Part shown: positions 1 to 7,717 of the stretch, piece by piece
How the letters are laid out: the number at the start of each line of letters is the position of its first letter
How positions within the stretch are numbered: position 1 is the first letter of the stretch
Source of the DNA: UBA3792 sp964426415
GTDB taxonomy: Bacteria > Bacillota > Clostridia > Christensenellales > CAG-138
Direction of reading: 5' to 3'
NCBI GenBank assembly: GCA_964426415.1
Contig: CAYRQM010000054.1
Location: 1-9,192, forward strand
DNA length: 9,192 nt
Notes under the pieces: generated by a model
Seen by the model: only the letters and a program-made list of their open reading frames with translations
Databases searched by the model: none
Told to the model about the DNA's origin: nothing
Made by a program: the position numbers and the translations under genes

Positions 1-50
1 ATGTTCGCATGACAACCACGTTCGCATGGCAACCAAGTTCGGATGACAAC
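1..50. repeat. 17-bp direct repeat array 1 (left-truncated by window)
   Basis: Tandem copies of a 17-bp unit with consensus ATGRCAACCAHGTTCGS. The window opens inside one copy (1-8). Full copies follow at 9-25 and 26-42, then a partial ATGACAAC at 43-50. The last full copy ends in CGG rather than CGC, and a GC-rich 12-bp spacer (51-62) leads into the first palindrome. The unit length is not a multiple of three and the reading frames across it are unconvincing, so I treat it as non-coding. The array presumably continues to the left. Confidence 0.85.
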
Positions 51-62
51 GCCCCCGCGCCC

Positions 63-124
63 TGTCATTCTGAGGAGCAAAGCGACGAAGAATCTGAGAT
101 CCTTCGCTTACGCTCAGGATGACA
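63..124. repeat. 62-bp imperfect palindrome, family A copy 1
   Basis: The element begins TGTCATTCTGAG and ends CTCAGGATGACA; these ends are inverted repeats matching at 11 of 12 positions. The arms continue inward (CGAAGAATC against GATCCTTCG, one mismatch), so a transcript could form a long hairpin with a small loop near position 97. It has no coding capacity. The short, dispersed, palindromic form resembles REP or MITE-like elements. Its last six bases also form the first six of the next 17-bp repeat. Confidence 0.9.
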
Positions 125-194
125 ACCAAGTTCGCATGGCAACCATGTTCGCATGACAACCACGTTCGCATGGCAACCAAGTTCGGATGACAAC
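119..194. repeat. 17-bp direct repeat array 2
   Basis: Four full 17-bp copies (119-135, 136-152, 153-169, 170-186) and a partial ATGACAAC (187-194). The copies differ mainly at position 4 (A or G) and position 11 (A, C or T). The last full copy again ends CGG and is followed by a 12-bp GC-rich spacer (195-206) and the next palindrome. With the preceding palindrome it forms a higher-order unit of 144 bp (63-206). Confidence 0.9.
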
Positions 195-206
195 GCCCCT
201 GCGCCC

Positions 207-268
207 TGTCATTCTGAGGAGCGAAGCGACGAAGAATCTGAGATCCTTCGCTTACGCTCAGGATGACA
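207..268. repeat. 62-bp imperfect palindrome, family A copy 2
   Basis: Same length and ends as the copy starting at 63, with one substitution (A to G at 222, within GAGCGAAGCG). Inverted ends TGTCATTCTGAG and CTCAGGATGACA can pair. Near identity to the other copies implies recent spread or homogenisation. Confidence 0.9.
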
Positions 269-330
269 ACCACGTTCGCATGACAACCATGTTCGCATGG
301 TAACCAAGTTCGGATGGCAACAGTATGCGG
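263..330. repeat. 17-bp direct repeat array 3, left flank of the nuclease gene
   Basis: Copies at 263-279, 280-296 and 297-313, then a decayed copy at 314-330 (ATGGCAACAGTATGCGG). The copy at 297-313 is the usual terminal variant ending CGG. Where other arrays continue with a GC-rich spacer and a palindrome, unique sequence carrying the GIY-YIG gene begins here, at about 322. Confidence 0.85.
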
Positions 331-373
331 GCACAAGAAGTCTCAACAAAACCGCACGAAGCTGTATGGATTA

Positions 374-652
374 TTACCAGTTTTCTGACAGGTCGTTCCA
401 GTGTGGGTTTTCTTCTTCGACCAGCAGGTTCTTTTTTGCTCTCGTCCAGCCCTTGATCTGCTTTTCTCGTGCGAGCGCAGCATGAACGTCCGTCGTGTGC
501 TCATAGTAGACCAATTTGTGGACGTTGTACTTGTCGGTGAACCCCTTTATGACTTGATTCTTGTGTTCATAAAGCCGACGCGCAAGATCATTTGTCACTC
601 CCACATATAGCACGCGGTTATTCGCGTTTGTAAGGAAATACACATAATACAC
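374..652 (-). CDS. Small single-domain GIY-YIG endonuclease (URI type)
   Basis: A 92-residue protein consisting of one GIY-YIG nuclease domain. The first motif strand reads YVY (3-5) and the second YVG (16-18). They are followed by the conserved arginine segment NDLARRLYEHK (21-31), the aromatic KLVYYE (46-51) and the putative metal-binding catalytic glutamate E63 in AREKQIKGW. The C-terminus keeps the NPHWNDL pattern (82-88) typical of this stand-alone family. All expected catalytic positions look intact. The start is GTG at 652: AAGGAG lies 8 bases upstream, and the ATG at 660 is in another frame. The family is known for sequence- or structure-directed DNA cleavage, but the role of these small stand-alone members is not settled. 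The gene is flanked on both sides by the 17-bp/62-bp composite repeats. I infer a possible link to them (see findings), but a solitary acquired nuclease is equally possible. No clear promoter or terminator is visible. Confidence 0.9.
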   Translation of the reverse strand: MYYVYFLTNANNRVLYVGVTNDLARRLYEHKNQVIKGFTDKYNVHKLVYYEHTTDVHAALAREKQIKGWTRAKKNLLVEEENPHWNDLSENW

Positions 653-733
653 GCGTTCATCTCCTTGCTTTGTGATACCGCCGCATTGTGCATCAAAGCA
701 CTTTGTCGTTCATAGCGTCTTTTCCGCCGTTCC

Positions 734-795
734 TGTCATTCTGAGGAGCAAAGCGACGAAGAATCTGAGATCCTTCGCTTACGCTCAGGATGACA
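734..795. repeat. 62-bp imperfect palindrome, family A copy 3
   Basis: Identical over all 62 bp to the copy at 63-124. It lies 81 bp upstream of the GTG start of the GIY-YIG gene and in the same orientation as the copies on the gene's other side. The usual GC-rich lead-in is replaced by unrelated sequence, with only CC before TGTCAT retained. Confidence 0.9.
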
Positions 796-899
796 ACCAT
801 GTTCGCGTGACAACCAAGTTCGCATGACAACCAAGTCCGCATGACAACCACGTTCGCATGGCAACCATGTTCGCATGGTAACCAAGTTCGGATGACAAC
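790..899. repeat. 17-bp direct repeat array 4 (six full copies)
   Basis: Full copies at 790-806, 807-823, 824-840, 841-857, 858-874 and 875-891, then a partial ATGACAAC (892-899). Copy-specific changes include GTGAC at 807 and GTCCG within 824-840. The last full copy is again the CGG-ending variant, and a GC-rich spacer (900-912) leads into a truncated palindrome. This is the longest array in the window. Confidence 0.9.
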
Positions 900-912
900 G
901 CCCCCCGCGCCC

Positions 913-953
913 TGTCATTCTGAGGAGCAAAGCGACGAAGAATCTGAAATCCT
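913..953. repeat. Truncated family A palindrome abutting ybbR
   Basis: The first 41 bases of the 62-bp element with one substitution (G to A at 948), after which similarity stops. The missing part is the right arm. Only 10 bp separate the truncated end from the ybbR stop codon at 964-966. The lost arm means it cannot form the full hairpin, so I see no clear intrinsic terminator after ybbR. Confidence 0.85.
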
Positions 954-963
954 GGGCTTTGCG

Positions 964-2277
964 CTATCTGCGGGACTTTAGGGTGAAGGTCACGGCGCTG
1001 TCGCCGATGGTGAACGTCAGCCCGTTCTCCTCGTACAGAAGCTGATCGTTGATTTCTATGATCACTTGGATCGTGTACGTCCCCGCTCCGTAGCCCGCAA
1101 GATCGACATACGCCGTCACGGCTTTGGCGTTTTCGAACGCCGCCACTTGCGTGTAGGGACCGCTGACGGTTACCTGAATCGTTTCGGGGAAGTCGCCGTC
1201 GCGCTGCAGGTCGTTGGGGAAGTTGCGGTAGGAGATGGCGTAGGAAAGCGTGCGCGTCTCGGTTTGCTCCACGGGCAGCAGCGTCAAGGTGACGGTGTCG
1301 TCCTCCAGCTTGCTGGTGACGCCGTCGGGCAAGACCAGCTGCGCGGTGTATTCGTAGGACGCGTCGGACACACGCGGTGCGATCTCGGTTGTTTGTACGA
1401 AGTTGAGCGCATCCAAAGCGTTCCTGCTGCCGTACAGCCGCACGCGCTCCGTTGCCGCGGTCTGCCAAGTGTAACCCGCGTCCGTTCCGTTCAGAACGGG
1501 CTGAATGACCACCTCGCGATAGGCGCGGAACGTGGCGCTGACGTCAATGGTGAAGCGTTCGCCCTCCGGCGTCACGACGTCGGGCAGCTCGTTGCCCGCC
1601 GCATCGAAGAACGTCACAAGGTAATCGCTGTTGAAGGTTTCCTCCGCCATGTCGGCGTCGATGGCGAAGTCGGACAGATCGATGGTGATTTGCGCACTTG
1701 CCACCTTGTCCAAAATGGCTTTTTCGACTTCCATGTTGGTGATGGACATCTCGGTGGGAATCGTCACTTCGTAGCCGTCCTGCGCGCCCGTGGTGATGAT
1801 GTTGACGGGCATCCGTGCGCGTGTACCGATCTTGGCAATGCGTACCTCGACCGTGCTGCGCGACACGCCGGACACCGTGCCGTAGCCCGACGCAACCTGT
1901 GCGTTGACGCTGATGGATACGATGCGCTCGTCTTCATTTTCGCCCAACGAGATGGCGCGGCTGGACAGGTCGATGGAGCAGGTCACGCGGGAATCCAACT
2001 CGTGGTGCTTGTTGACCGCGCACAGAACGTCCACGTCCGTGGTGCCGATCTCACTGCGATCCACCAGCATCAGACCGCGCTCTTTGAGCGTGCTTTCACC
2101 GACGATGCTGATTTCGACGTCGGAAACTGTTTTGATGTAATCGGGATTTTCAATGGTGATGACATACCCCCAAAGCAGCATGGCGAACACCAGCGAAACC
2201 ACCTTAAGCAGAATGTTTTTGGTGAAGAGGTTCTTGAAGAACGTCCCAAGCGACATGCGGAACCGCTGTTTGGTCAT
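964..2277 (-). CDS. ybbR: YbbR-domain protein, regulator of the diadenylate cyclase (CdaR)
   Basis: A 437-residue protein with one N-terminal membrane segment (about 22-41, preceded by FFKNLFTKNILLK). A long beta-rich extracytoplasmic region follows, fitting about four YbbR repeats (roughly 45-150, 150-235, 240-330 and 335-430). This matches CdaR/YbbR, a membrane partner that modulates CdaA activity in Firmicutes. The start overlaps the cdaA stop in an ATGA, with AAGGTG seven bases upstream, so translation is probably coupled to cdaA. An in-frame ATG at residue 8 is a weaker alternative. The usual third gene, glmM, does not follow; repetitive DNA begins 10 bp after the TAG stop. The repeat boundaries are approximate because they were judged by eye. 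Confidence 0.92.
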   Translation of the reverse strand: MTKQRFRMSLGTFFKNLFTKNILLKVVSLVFAMLLWGYVITIENPDYIKTVSDVEISIVGESTLKERGLMLVDRSEIGTTDVDVLCAVNKHHELDSRVTCSIDLSSRAISLGENEDERIVSISVNAQVASGYGTVSGVSRSTVEVRIAKIGTRARMPVNIITTGAQDGYEVTIPTEMSITNMEVEKAILDKVASAQITIDLSDFAIDADMAEETFNSDYLVTFFDAAGNELPDVVTPEGERFTIDVSATFRAYREVVIQPVLNGTDAGYTWQTAATERVRLYGSRNALDALNFVQTTEIAPRVSDASYEYTAQLVLPDGVTSKLEDDTVTLTLLPVEQTETRTLSYAISYRNFPNDLQRDGDFPETIQVTVSGPYTQVAAFENAKAVTAYVDLAGYGAGTYTIQVIIEINDQLLYEENGLTFTIGDSAVTFTLKSRR

Positions 2278-3152
2278 GCGCGTTCACCTTCTTTCTGCTT
2301 GCGTTCATTGCGCGGACGCTGCCACGGGAACAGGAAGCCTGTATCCCCCTCCAGCAGCAGCCCTTCCAATACGTTGGAAAGCGCCTTTTCGTCCAGATAG
2401 CGAATCAGCTTGCCGTCGCGTGCCATGGAGATAGCGCCCGTTTCCTCGGATACGACCAAGACCACGCAGTCGGTCATGGCGGAAACGCCGATCGCCGCAC
2501 GGTGCCGCGTGCCAAGATCGCGCGAGACCTTCGGGTCGTCGGACAACGGCAGCAAACACGCCGCCGCGACGATGGTCGTCCCGCGAATGAGCACCGCGCC
2601 GTCATGCAGCGGCGTCTTGGGCTCGAAGATGTTCTCGATGAGCGCACCCGAAAGGTCGGCGTCCAGCTGCGTGCCCGTCGAAGCGATGTCGCCCAGCCCG
2701 CTGCGCCGTTCGAATACCAACAGCGCCCCCACGCGCCGCTGTGACAGGCGCAGGATCGTGCGCTGCAGATCGAACACGAGACGACGGTTGACGGGGTCGT
2801 TGGTGATGACGCGCTTGCCCAGCCGCTTGCTGCCGCTGCCGAGACGCTCCAACACGCGCCGAATTTCGGGCGTGAACAAAATGAACAGAATGAGGAAGAT
2901 GGTGCCGCTTGCCAAGATGCTGTCCAGCACCCAAGAGATGGTGGTCAGCCCCAAAAGACGGCTCAGGACGGAAACCAAGAACAGCAGCCCGATGCCCTTT
3001 AAGACTTGGTAGGCACGCGTTTCTCTTGTCCAAACCAGCAGGTTGTAGATGAGGACTGCAATGATCAGTACGTCAAAGATGATGCTTGCCCAGCCGCTGG
3101 GCTGTTTCAATACATTGAGCACCGTGCGGAAGATGTCCCGAATATCTGACAA
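2274..3152 (-). CDS. cdaA: Membrane diadenylate cyclase CdaA (DisA_N/DAC domain)
   Basis: Makes cyclic di-AMP from two ATP molecules. With the start I chose it is 292 residues, slightly longer than typical CdaA. Three membrane segments (about 22-41, 51-70 and 74-94) precede a DAC domain from about 98. The domain carries GALLVFER (142-149), the catalytic DGA motif in PLHDGAVLIRG (181-191) and the RHR motif in LGTRHRAAIGVS (213-224), so it should be active. The start is TTG at 3152: GAGGAGG lies eight bases upstream, and the first membrane helix then follows at the usual distance. A longer reading from TTG at 3200 adds 16 polar residues (RRRSREPQHEEE), has no ribosome site, and would begin almost on the predicted transcription start. 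The 3' end overlaps ybbR by 4 bp. The charged C-terminal tail (RPRNERKQKEGERA) is unremarkable. Confidence 0.96.
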   Translation of the reverse strand: MSDIRDIFRTVLNVLKQPSGWASIIFDVLIIAVLIYNLLVWTRETRAYQVLKGIGLLFLVSVLSRLLGLTTISWVLDSILASGTIFLILFILFTPEIRRVLERLGSGSKRLGKRVITNDPVNRRLVFDLQRTILRLSQRRVGALLVFERRSGLGDIASTGTQLDADLSGALIENIFEPKTPLHDGAVLIRGTTIVAAACLLPLSDDPKVSRDLGTRHRAAIGVSAMTDCVVLVVSEETGAISMARDGKLIRYLDEKALSNVLEGLLLEGDTGFLFPWQRPRNERKQKEGERA

Positions 3153-3208
3153 ACCGTTTTCCTCCTCGTGCTGCGGCTCTCTCGACCGCCTTCTAATCAA
3201 TAGACAAT

Positions 3209-3238
3209 ATTATATCATCAATGCAACAGAATTGTCAC
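3209..3238 (-). promoter_or_regulatory. Sigma-A-type promoter for cdaA-ybbR
   Basis: On the minus strand GTGACA (3238-3233, five of six to the -35 consensus) is separated by 18 bases from a perfect TATAAT (3214-3209). A TG one base upstream makes an extended -10. The predicted start near 3202 gives a leader of about 50 bases to the TTG at 3152. The -35 lies directly after the permease stop (3246-3248), with no terminator between, so read-through from the upstream operon could add to this promoter. Prediction by eye only. Confidence 0.75.
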
Positions 3239-3245
3239 GCAATTA

Positions 3246-4831
3246 TTACAAATTATCACGCAGGATCTCCGCCTTTTTTGACAGCCGCGCCCACAGCAAA
3301 ATCGATGCGCCCAAGAGCGCCGCAGACAGCGCCGCCGCAAGCCATTTTATGGGCAGCAGCAGCATCGGCAGCGCGCACACCGCCACCAGCGCAAAGCACA
3401 CGCCAACCAAAATCAGCACGGGCATGCCCTGCTTAAAGACCTCCGTGTCGTTCTTCCATTCGAGCTTGGGAAGCTTGAGGTTGACCCAAAGCCCCAGCAC
3501 GGTGGAAAACGCCAGCGACGCCAACGGGAACAGCAGCACGCCCACCATCTCCCAAACGCCCAACGATTCCCGAAACGAGAAAATCAAGATGAGCGACGCC
3601 AGCAGCGTTGCGGGAACGGTCAGCGTCAGATTGACCTCGGCTTTGGAAGCAAGCCACGCCATCGCCGTGAAGGGAAGCTGCTTGGCAAGCCAAATTTGTT
3701 TGCCCTCCATGGAAATGGCGGAACAGGTGGTGGGCGAAAGCGTTGCGCAAAAGACGATTGCGGCGATGAGGATGGCGGAGACGTTCCAGGACTTGGGCAG
3801 CACCTCCAGCATGGACAGCAGCGCGCCGCGCAAAAACACGCCGCCCGCAATCGCCACTGCCAACACCATGACGGCGGACAGCGCCGTATTGACGACCCAG
3901 CCCGTGCTGGACAGATAGCGCTTCCATTCGAGGCGATACAGCGCCCGCGCTACGCTGCTTGACGTTTGCCGCTTCAGCCGAAAACGCTTGTCGTGATAGC
4001 CCGTGGAAAGGCGATCGTGCAGCGCCAAAAAGTTGTGCTGCACAAGCCAATAGAAGCCCGCGCCCAACACCGCCGTCACGCCCAAATACAAGAGCCCCCA
4101 AGGGCTGCCGAGTAGCCCCTTTGCGAACCAGTCGGCAGGCGGGTACACGGCGCCAAGCGTCAGCATCAGCGCATTCGGATCGGACAGCAGCACGTCCATG
4201 TAGCGCGGCGCAAGGTACACCACAATCAAGAACGCAATCAGCACCACGGACTGCACGACTGCCATGACGTTCTTGCGGTGCTTCGCATGGGCAAACAGAC
4301 ATTCCAGCCCCAAATCCAGCGCGCCGCCCACCGCGATGGGCAGGATGGGCGCAATCAAGATGCCGAGCAGGAACAGCGGATAAAACCAAAACGGCGGCGC
4401 AAGATACACCGCATACAGCACGCCGCAGGGCAGCAGCAGCGCCAGCGCGTAGAGCTCTTCGAACAGATAGAGCGCCAAGAACCGCGAAGCGACCAGCACG
4501 CCTTTGCGCACGGGCAGCCCCATCAGCGTATCGAAATCGCGGAATCCCGACAGCGTGGATGCGGCACGCGTGAAGGACGTCACCAGCACAAACGCGCTTG
4601 CGACGGTGAGCAGCAGTGCAAACGCCACGGCAGGATCACCCGCCGCCGCGCCTGCCGAAAACACCGACAGCGAAAGGCTGACGGACATGAACCCGTACAC
4701 CACCACAAGCACCACGGTGGCAAGCAGGCTGCCGACTGCCTTGCGCCGTTCCTTGGCGTCCTTTGCATAGCGGATGACCGAGAAGCGGAACATCCCATCC
4801 AAATACAGTTTTACCAGAAGCCAAAGCGCTT

Positions 4832-4835
<4 letters not shown>
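3246..4835 (-). CDS. ABC transporter permease (ABC-2/exporter-like), about 12 membrane segments
   Basis: A 529-residue integral membrane protein. By eye there are about twelve hydrophobic segments (near 35-60, 68-90, 113-145, 150-175, 190-208, 246-265, 313-336, 352-372, 400-420, 428-452, 472-492 and 497-515) in two halves. A long polar stretch (266-312) lies between the halves. The segment ISMEGKQIWLAKQLP (374-388) resembles a motif I associate with a Firmicutes family of large exporter permeases paired with stand-alone ATPases. The ATG at 4835 overlaps the ATPase stop (ATGA), so the pair is coupled. The reading frame stays open far upstream, but that part only shadows the ATPase gene. The substrate cannot be read from the sequence: peptide, lipid, antibiotic and EcsB-like roles are all possible. 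There is no substrate-binding protein, which favours export over import. Confidence 0.88.
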
Positions 4836-5532
<697 letters not shown>

Positions 5533-5539
<7 letters not shown>

Positions 5540-5814
5540 AGCGGCTCCTCTTCTCGGCGCTCTCGATACAGTACCATCTTGCGTCCGATGGTCTGCACCA
5601 CCTCCGCTTCGGTCTTGGCGGCAAGCCGATTGGCGGCGTCGCGCACCGAGCTTGGGCAGGTTTCCAAGACGCTCAGCTTGATCAATTCACGCTTTTGCAG
5701 CGCGGCGTCCACCGCCTCCACCAGCGGTTCGGTTACGTCCTCTTTGCCGATTTGGAAAATCGCCGTGATGGTGTTCGCCTGCTTTCTCAGCGCGGCACGT
5801 TCTTTGCTCGTCAT
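5533..5814 (-). CDS. yhbY: YhbY-type CRM-domain RNA-binding protein
   Basis: A 93-residue single CRM domain protein, the usual size. It opens with the typical TSKERAALRKQAN (2-14), has the loop IFQIGKEDVTE (centred near 24), then the helix/strand ALQKRELIKLSVL, and ends with the family pattern VVQTIGRKMVLYRER. Members bind pre-50S ribosomal particles and probably 23S rRNA. The ATG at 5814 is preferred because AAAGGGG lies seven bases upstream. An ATG two codons earlier (5820) is only one base from that site. The gene starts 12 bp after obgE, a common pairing in Firmicutes that fits a joint role in large-subunit assembly, and overlaps the ABC ATPase gene by 7 bp. Confidence 0.93.
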
Positions 5815-5826
5815 ACCCATACCCCT

Positions 5827-7098
5827 TTAATCTGTAAAGTCGAATTCCCACTCGCCCATGCGGATGGTGTCGCCGTCTTGGCAGCCCATTTCCCGCAGTG
5901 CGGAGATGACGCCATACTTGATGAGATGCTGTTGAAACCGCCGCATCGAAGCTTCGTCGTCGGGATCGGTGGTGTCCAGCAATCGTTCGACGTCGCCGCC
6001 TTCGACCACATACGCGCCGTCGTCGCCGCGCCGAATGGTGAAGCCGCGTTCGTACTGCGGCCCAAGCTCCAGCTCTGCCTCGTCGTAGACCCGAATCGGC
6101 GGCAGCGCGTCCAGCATTTGCAAAACGCGATCCAACAGCGCGTCAAAGCCCTGCAGCGTCGCCGCGGACACCGCAAACACGGGCACGCCCTGCGGCTCTA
6201 ACACCGCACGCATCCGCGCCACGTTTTCTTCCGCGTCGGGCAGGTCGATCTTGTTGCAGACGACAATCTGCGGCAAAGCGCCCAAGGCGTCGGAGAACTT
6301 TTGCAGCTCGTCGTTGATCTTTTGGTAATCCTGCAGCGGGTCGCGCTGCTCGCTGCCCGAAGCGTCTACCACATGCAGCAGGATGCGGGTGCGCTCGATG
6401 TGCCGCAAAAAGTCGTGTCCCAGCCCTGCGCCTTCCGCCGCGCCCTCGATCAGCCCCGGAATATCCGCCATGACAAAGGAACGGCCGCGTCGGGTCGCCA
6501 CACCCAAGTTGGGCGTGAGCGTGGTGAAATGATATGCCGCAATCTTGGGCTTGGCGGACGTCAGCACGGAAAGGATGGTGGATTTCCCAACGGAGGGCAG
6601 CCCAATGATGCCCACATCCGCAATGGTTTTCAGCTCCAGCTCCACTTCGCGCTCCTCGCTCTTTTGCCCGTTTTGGGCGAAGCGGGGCGTTTGCCGCGTC
6701 GCGGTTGCAAAGCGTGCGTTGCCCTTGCCGCCGCGTCCGCCGCGCAGCACGATGCGCTGCTTGCCCGGTTCGCTCATGTCGGCAATGACGCTGCCGCTTT
6801 CGACGTCGCGCACGATGGTGCCCACGGGCACATGGATGCACAGGTCTTCGCCGTCCGCGCCCGTTTTCATCTCGGCATGCCCCGTGTCGCCGTTTTGCGC
6901 ACGGTAATGCTGCCGCATCTTAAAATCAAGCAGCGTGGTCAGCTGCGGGTCTGCCACAAAAACCACGTTGCCGCCCTTGCCGCCGTCGCCGCCGGAGGGG
7001 CCGCCCTTGTTGACGAACTTCTCACGGTGAAACGACGCCCAGCCGTCGCCTCCGTCGCCCGCCTTGATGTGAATTTTGCATTTATCGATGAACTGCAT
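5827..7098 (-). CDS. obgE: GTPase ObgE/CgtA, 50S ribosome assembly factor
   Basis: A 423-residue complete Obg protein. The glycine-rich Obg fold spans about 1-158 (AGDGGDG 13-19, GGPSGGDGGKGG 32-43, GGRGGKGN 120-127). The GTPase domain has G1 GLPSVGKS (166-173), the switch-I threonines in HFTTLTPNLG (190-199), G3 DIPG (212-215), G4 NKID (282-285) and G5 SAA (311-313). A C-terminal OCT domain (about 340-423) ends GEWEFDFTD and is of the kind seen in Firmicutes Obg. It acts as an essential GTP/ppGpp-responsive factor in late 50S maturation. GGGAGGT lies eight bases upstream of the ATG, inside the nth coding end, so the two genes overlap by 17 bp. The usual upstream ribosomal genes rplU and rpmA are absent here, with nth and trxB in their place. 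Confidence 0.97.
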   Translation of the reverse strand: MQFIDKCKIHIKAGDGGDGWASFHREKFVNKGGPSGGDGGKGGNVVFVADPQLTTLLDFKMRQHYRAQNGDTGHAEMKTGADGEDLCIHVPVGTIVRDVESGSVIADMSEPGKQRIVLRGGRGGKGNARFATATRQTPRFAQNGQKSEEREVELELKTIADVGIIGLPSVGKSTILSVLTSAKPKIAAYHFTTLTPNLGVATRRGRSFVMADIPGLIEGAAEGAGLGHDFLRHIERTRILLHVVDASGSEQRDPLQDYQKINDELQKFSDALGALPQIVVCNKIDLPDAEENVARMRAVLEPQGVPVFAVSAATLQGFDALLDRVLQMLDALPPIRVYDEAELELGPQYERGFTIRRGDDGAYVVEGGDVERLLDTTDPDDEASMRRFQQHLIKYGVISALREMGCQDGDTIRMGEWEFDFTD

Positions 7099-7717
7099 CG
7101 TCGCATACCTCCCGAATGGGGCACACGTCGCACTTGGGACGCTGTGCCGAACAAATTTGTCTGCCGTGATAAATGAGCCAATGGTGCGCCGCCGACCAGT
7201 CGCGCTTGGGGATCGCCTGCATCAGCTGTTCCTCGGTGTGCAGCACGTCCTTCGCGTCCGCCAGCCCGATGCGGTTCGCCACGCGAAACACATGGGTGTC
7301 CACCGCAATGGCGGGTACGCCAAACGCATTGGACAGCACCACGTTCGCCGTCTTGCGCCCGACGCCCGGCAACGACGTCAGCGCCTCGCGGGTGGCAGGC
7401 ACTTCCCCGCCGTACTGCGTGCAAAGGATGCGGCTCATGGCAAGGATGTTGGCGCCCTTGGTGTGGTAAAACCCGCAGGCGTGAATGTACGGCTCCAGCG
7501 TCGCAAGATCCCAAGACGCCATCTGCTCTGCCGTGTTGCAAAGTGGAAACAGCACCGCCGTGCACTTGTTGACCTGCTTGTCCGTGCATTGCGCCGACAG
7601 CATCGTCGCCACCAAAAGCTCATAAGGCGATGAAAAATCCAACGCGGGCCGTGCATCGGGGTACGCTGCCTGCAACAATGCCAACGCCCGCTTTTGCTTG
7701 GCTTTGGACAGCATCAT
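7082..7717 (-). CDS. nth: Endonuclease III (DNA glycosylase/AP lyase)
   Basis: A 211-residue base-excision repair enzyme that removes oxidised pyrimidines and cleaves at the abasic site. The helix-hairpin-helix reads LPGVGRKTA (116-124) with catalytic lysine K122. The catalytic aspartate is D140 in VDTHVFRV. The C-terminal iron-sulfur cluster ligands are C189, C196, C199 and C205, in the canonical C-X6-C-X2-C-X5-C spacing. The N-terminal SSPYELLVATMLSAQ (29-43) is also typical. The ATG at 7717 overlaps the trxB stop in an ATGA; a second ATG directly follows and would shorten the protein by one residue. Sharing an operon with thioredoxin reductase would tie oxidative DNA repair to redox balance, which is an inference from position only. 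Confidence 0.96.
   Translation of the reverse strand: MMLSKAKQKRALALLQAAYPDARPALDFSSPYELLVATMLSAQCTDKQVNKCTAVLFPLCNTAEQMASWDLATLEPYIHACGFYHTKGANILAMSRILCTQYGGEVPATREALTSLPGVGRKTANVVLSNAFGVPAIAVDTHVFRVANRIGLADAKDVLHTEEQLMQAIPKRDWSAAHHWLIYHGRQICSAQRPKCDVCPIREVCDDAVHR

Noticed and set aside
1..330. CRISPR array
   Set aside because: The 17-mers are head to tail without unique spacers, and the longer elements are palindromes of near-constant sequence. No cas genes are present.
785..1468. 227-residue minus-strand frame over the repeats and ybbR 3' end
   Set aside because: Out of frame with ybbR, and its C-terminal part only translates the 17-bp repeats.
1066..2400. 444-residue open frame on the plus strand
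   Set aside because: It lies antisense to ybbR and the end of cdaA, both strongly supported. Its composition (rich in R, G, V, H and D) is what GC-rich codons give on the opposite strand, with no domain or ribosome site.
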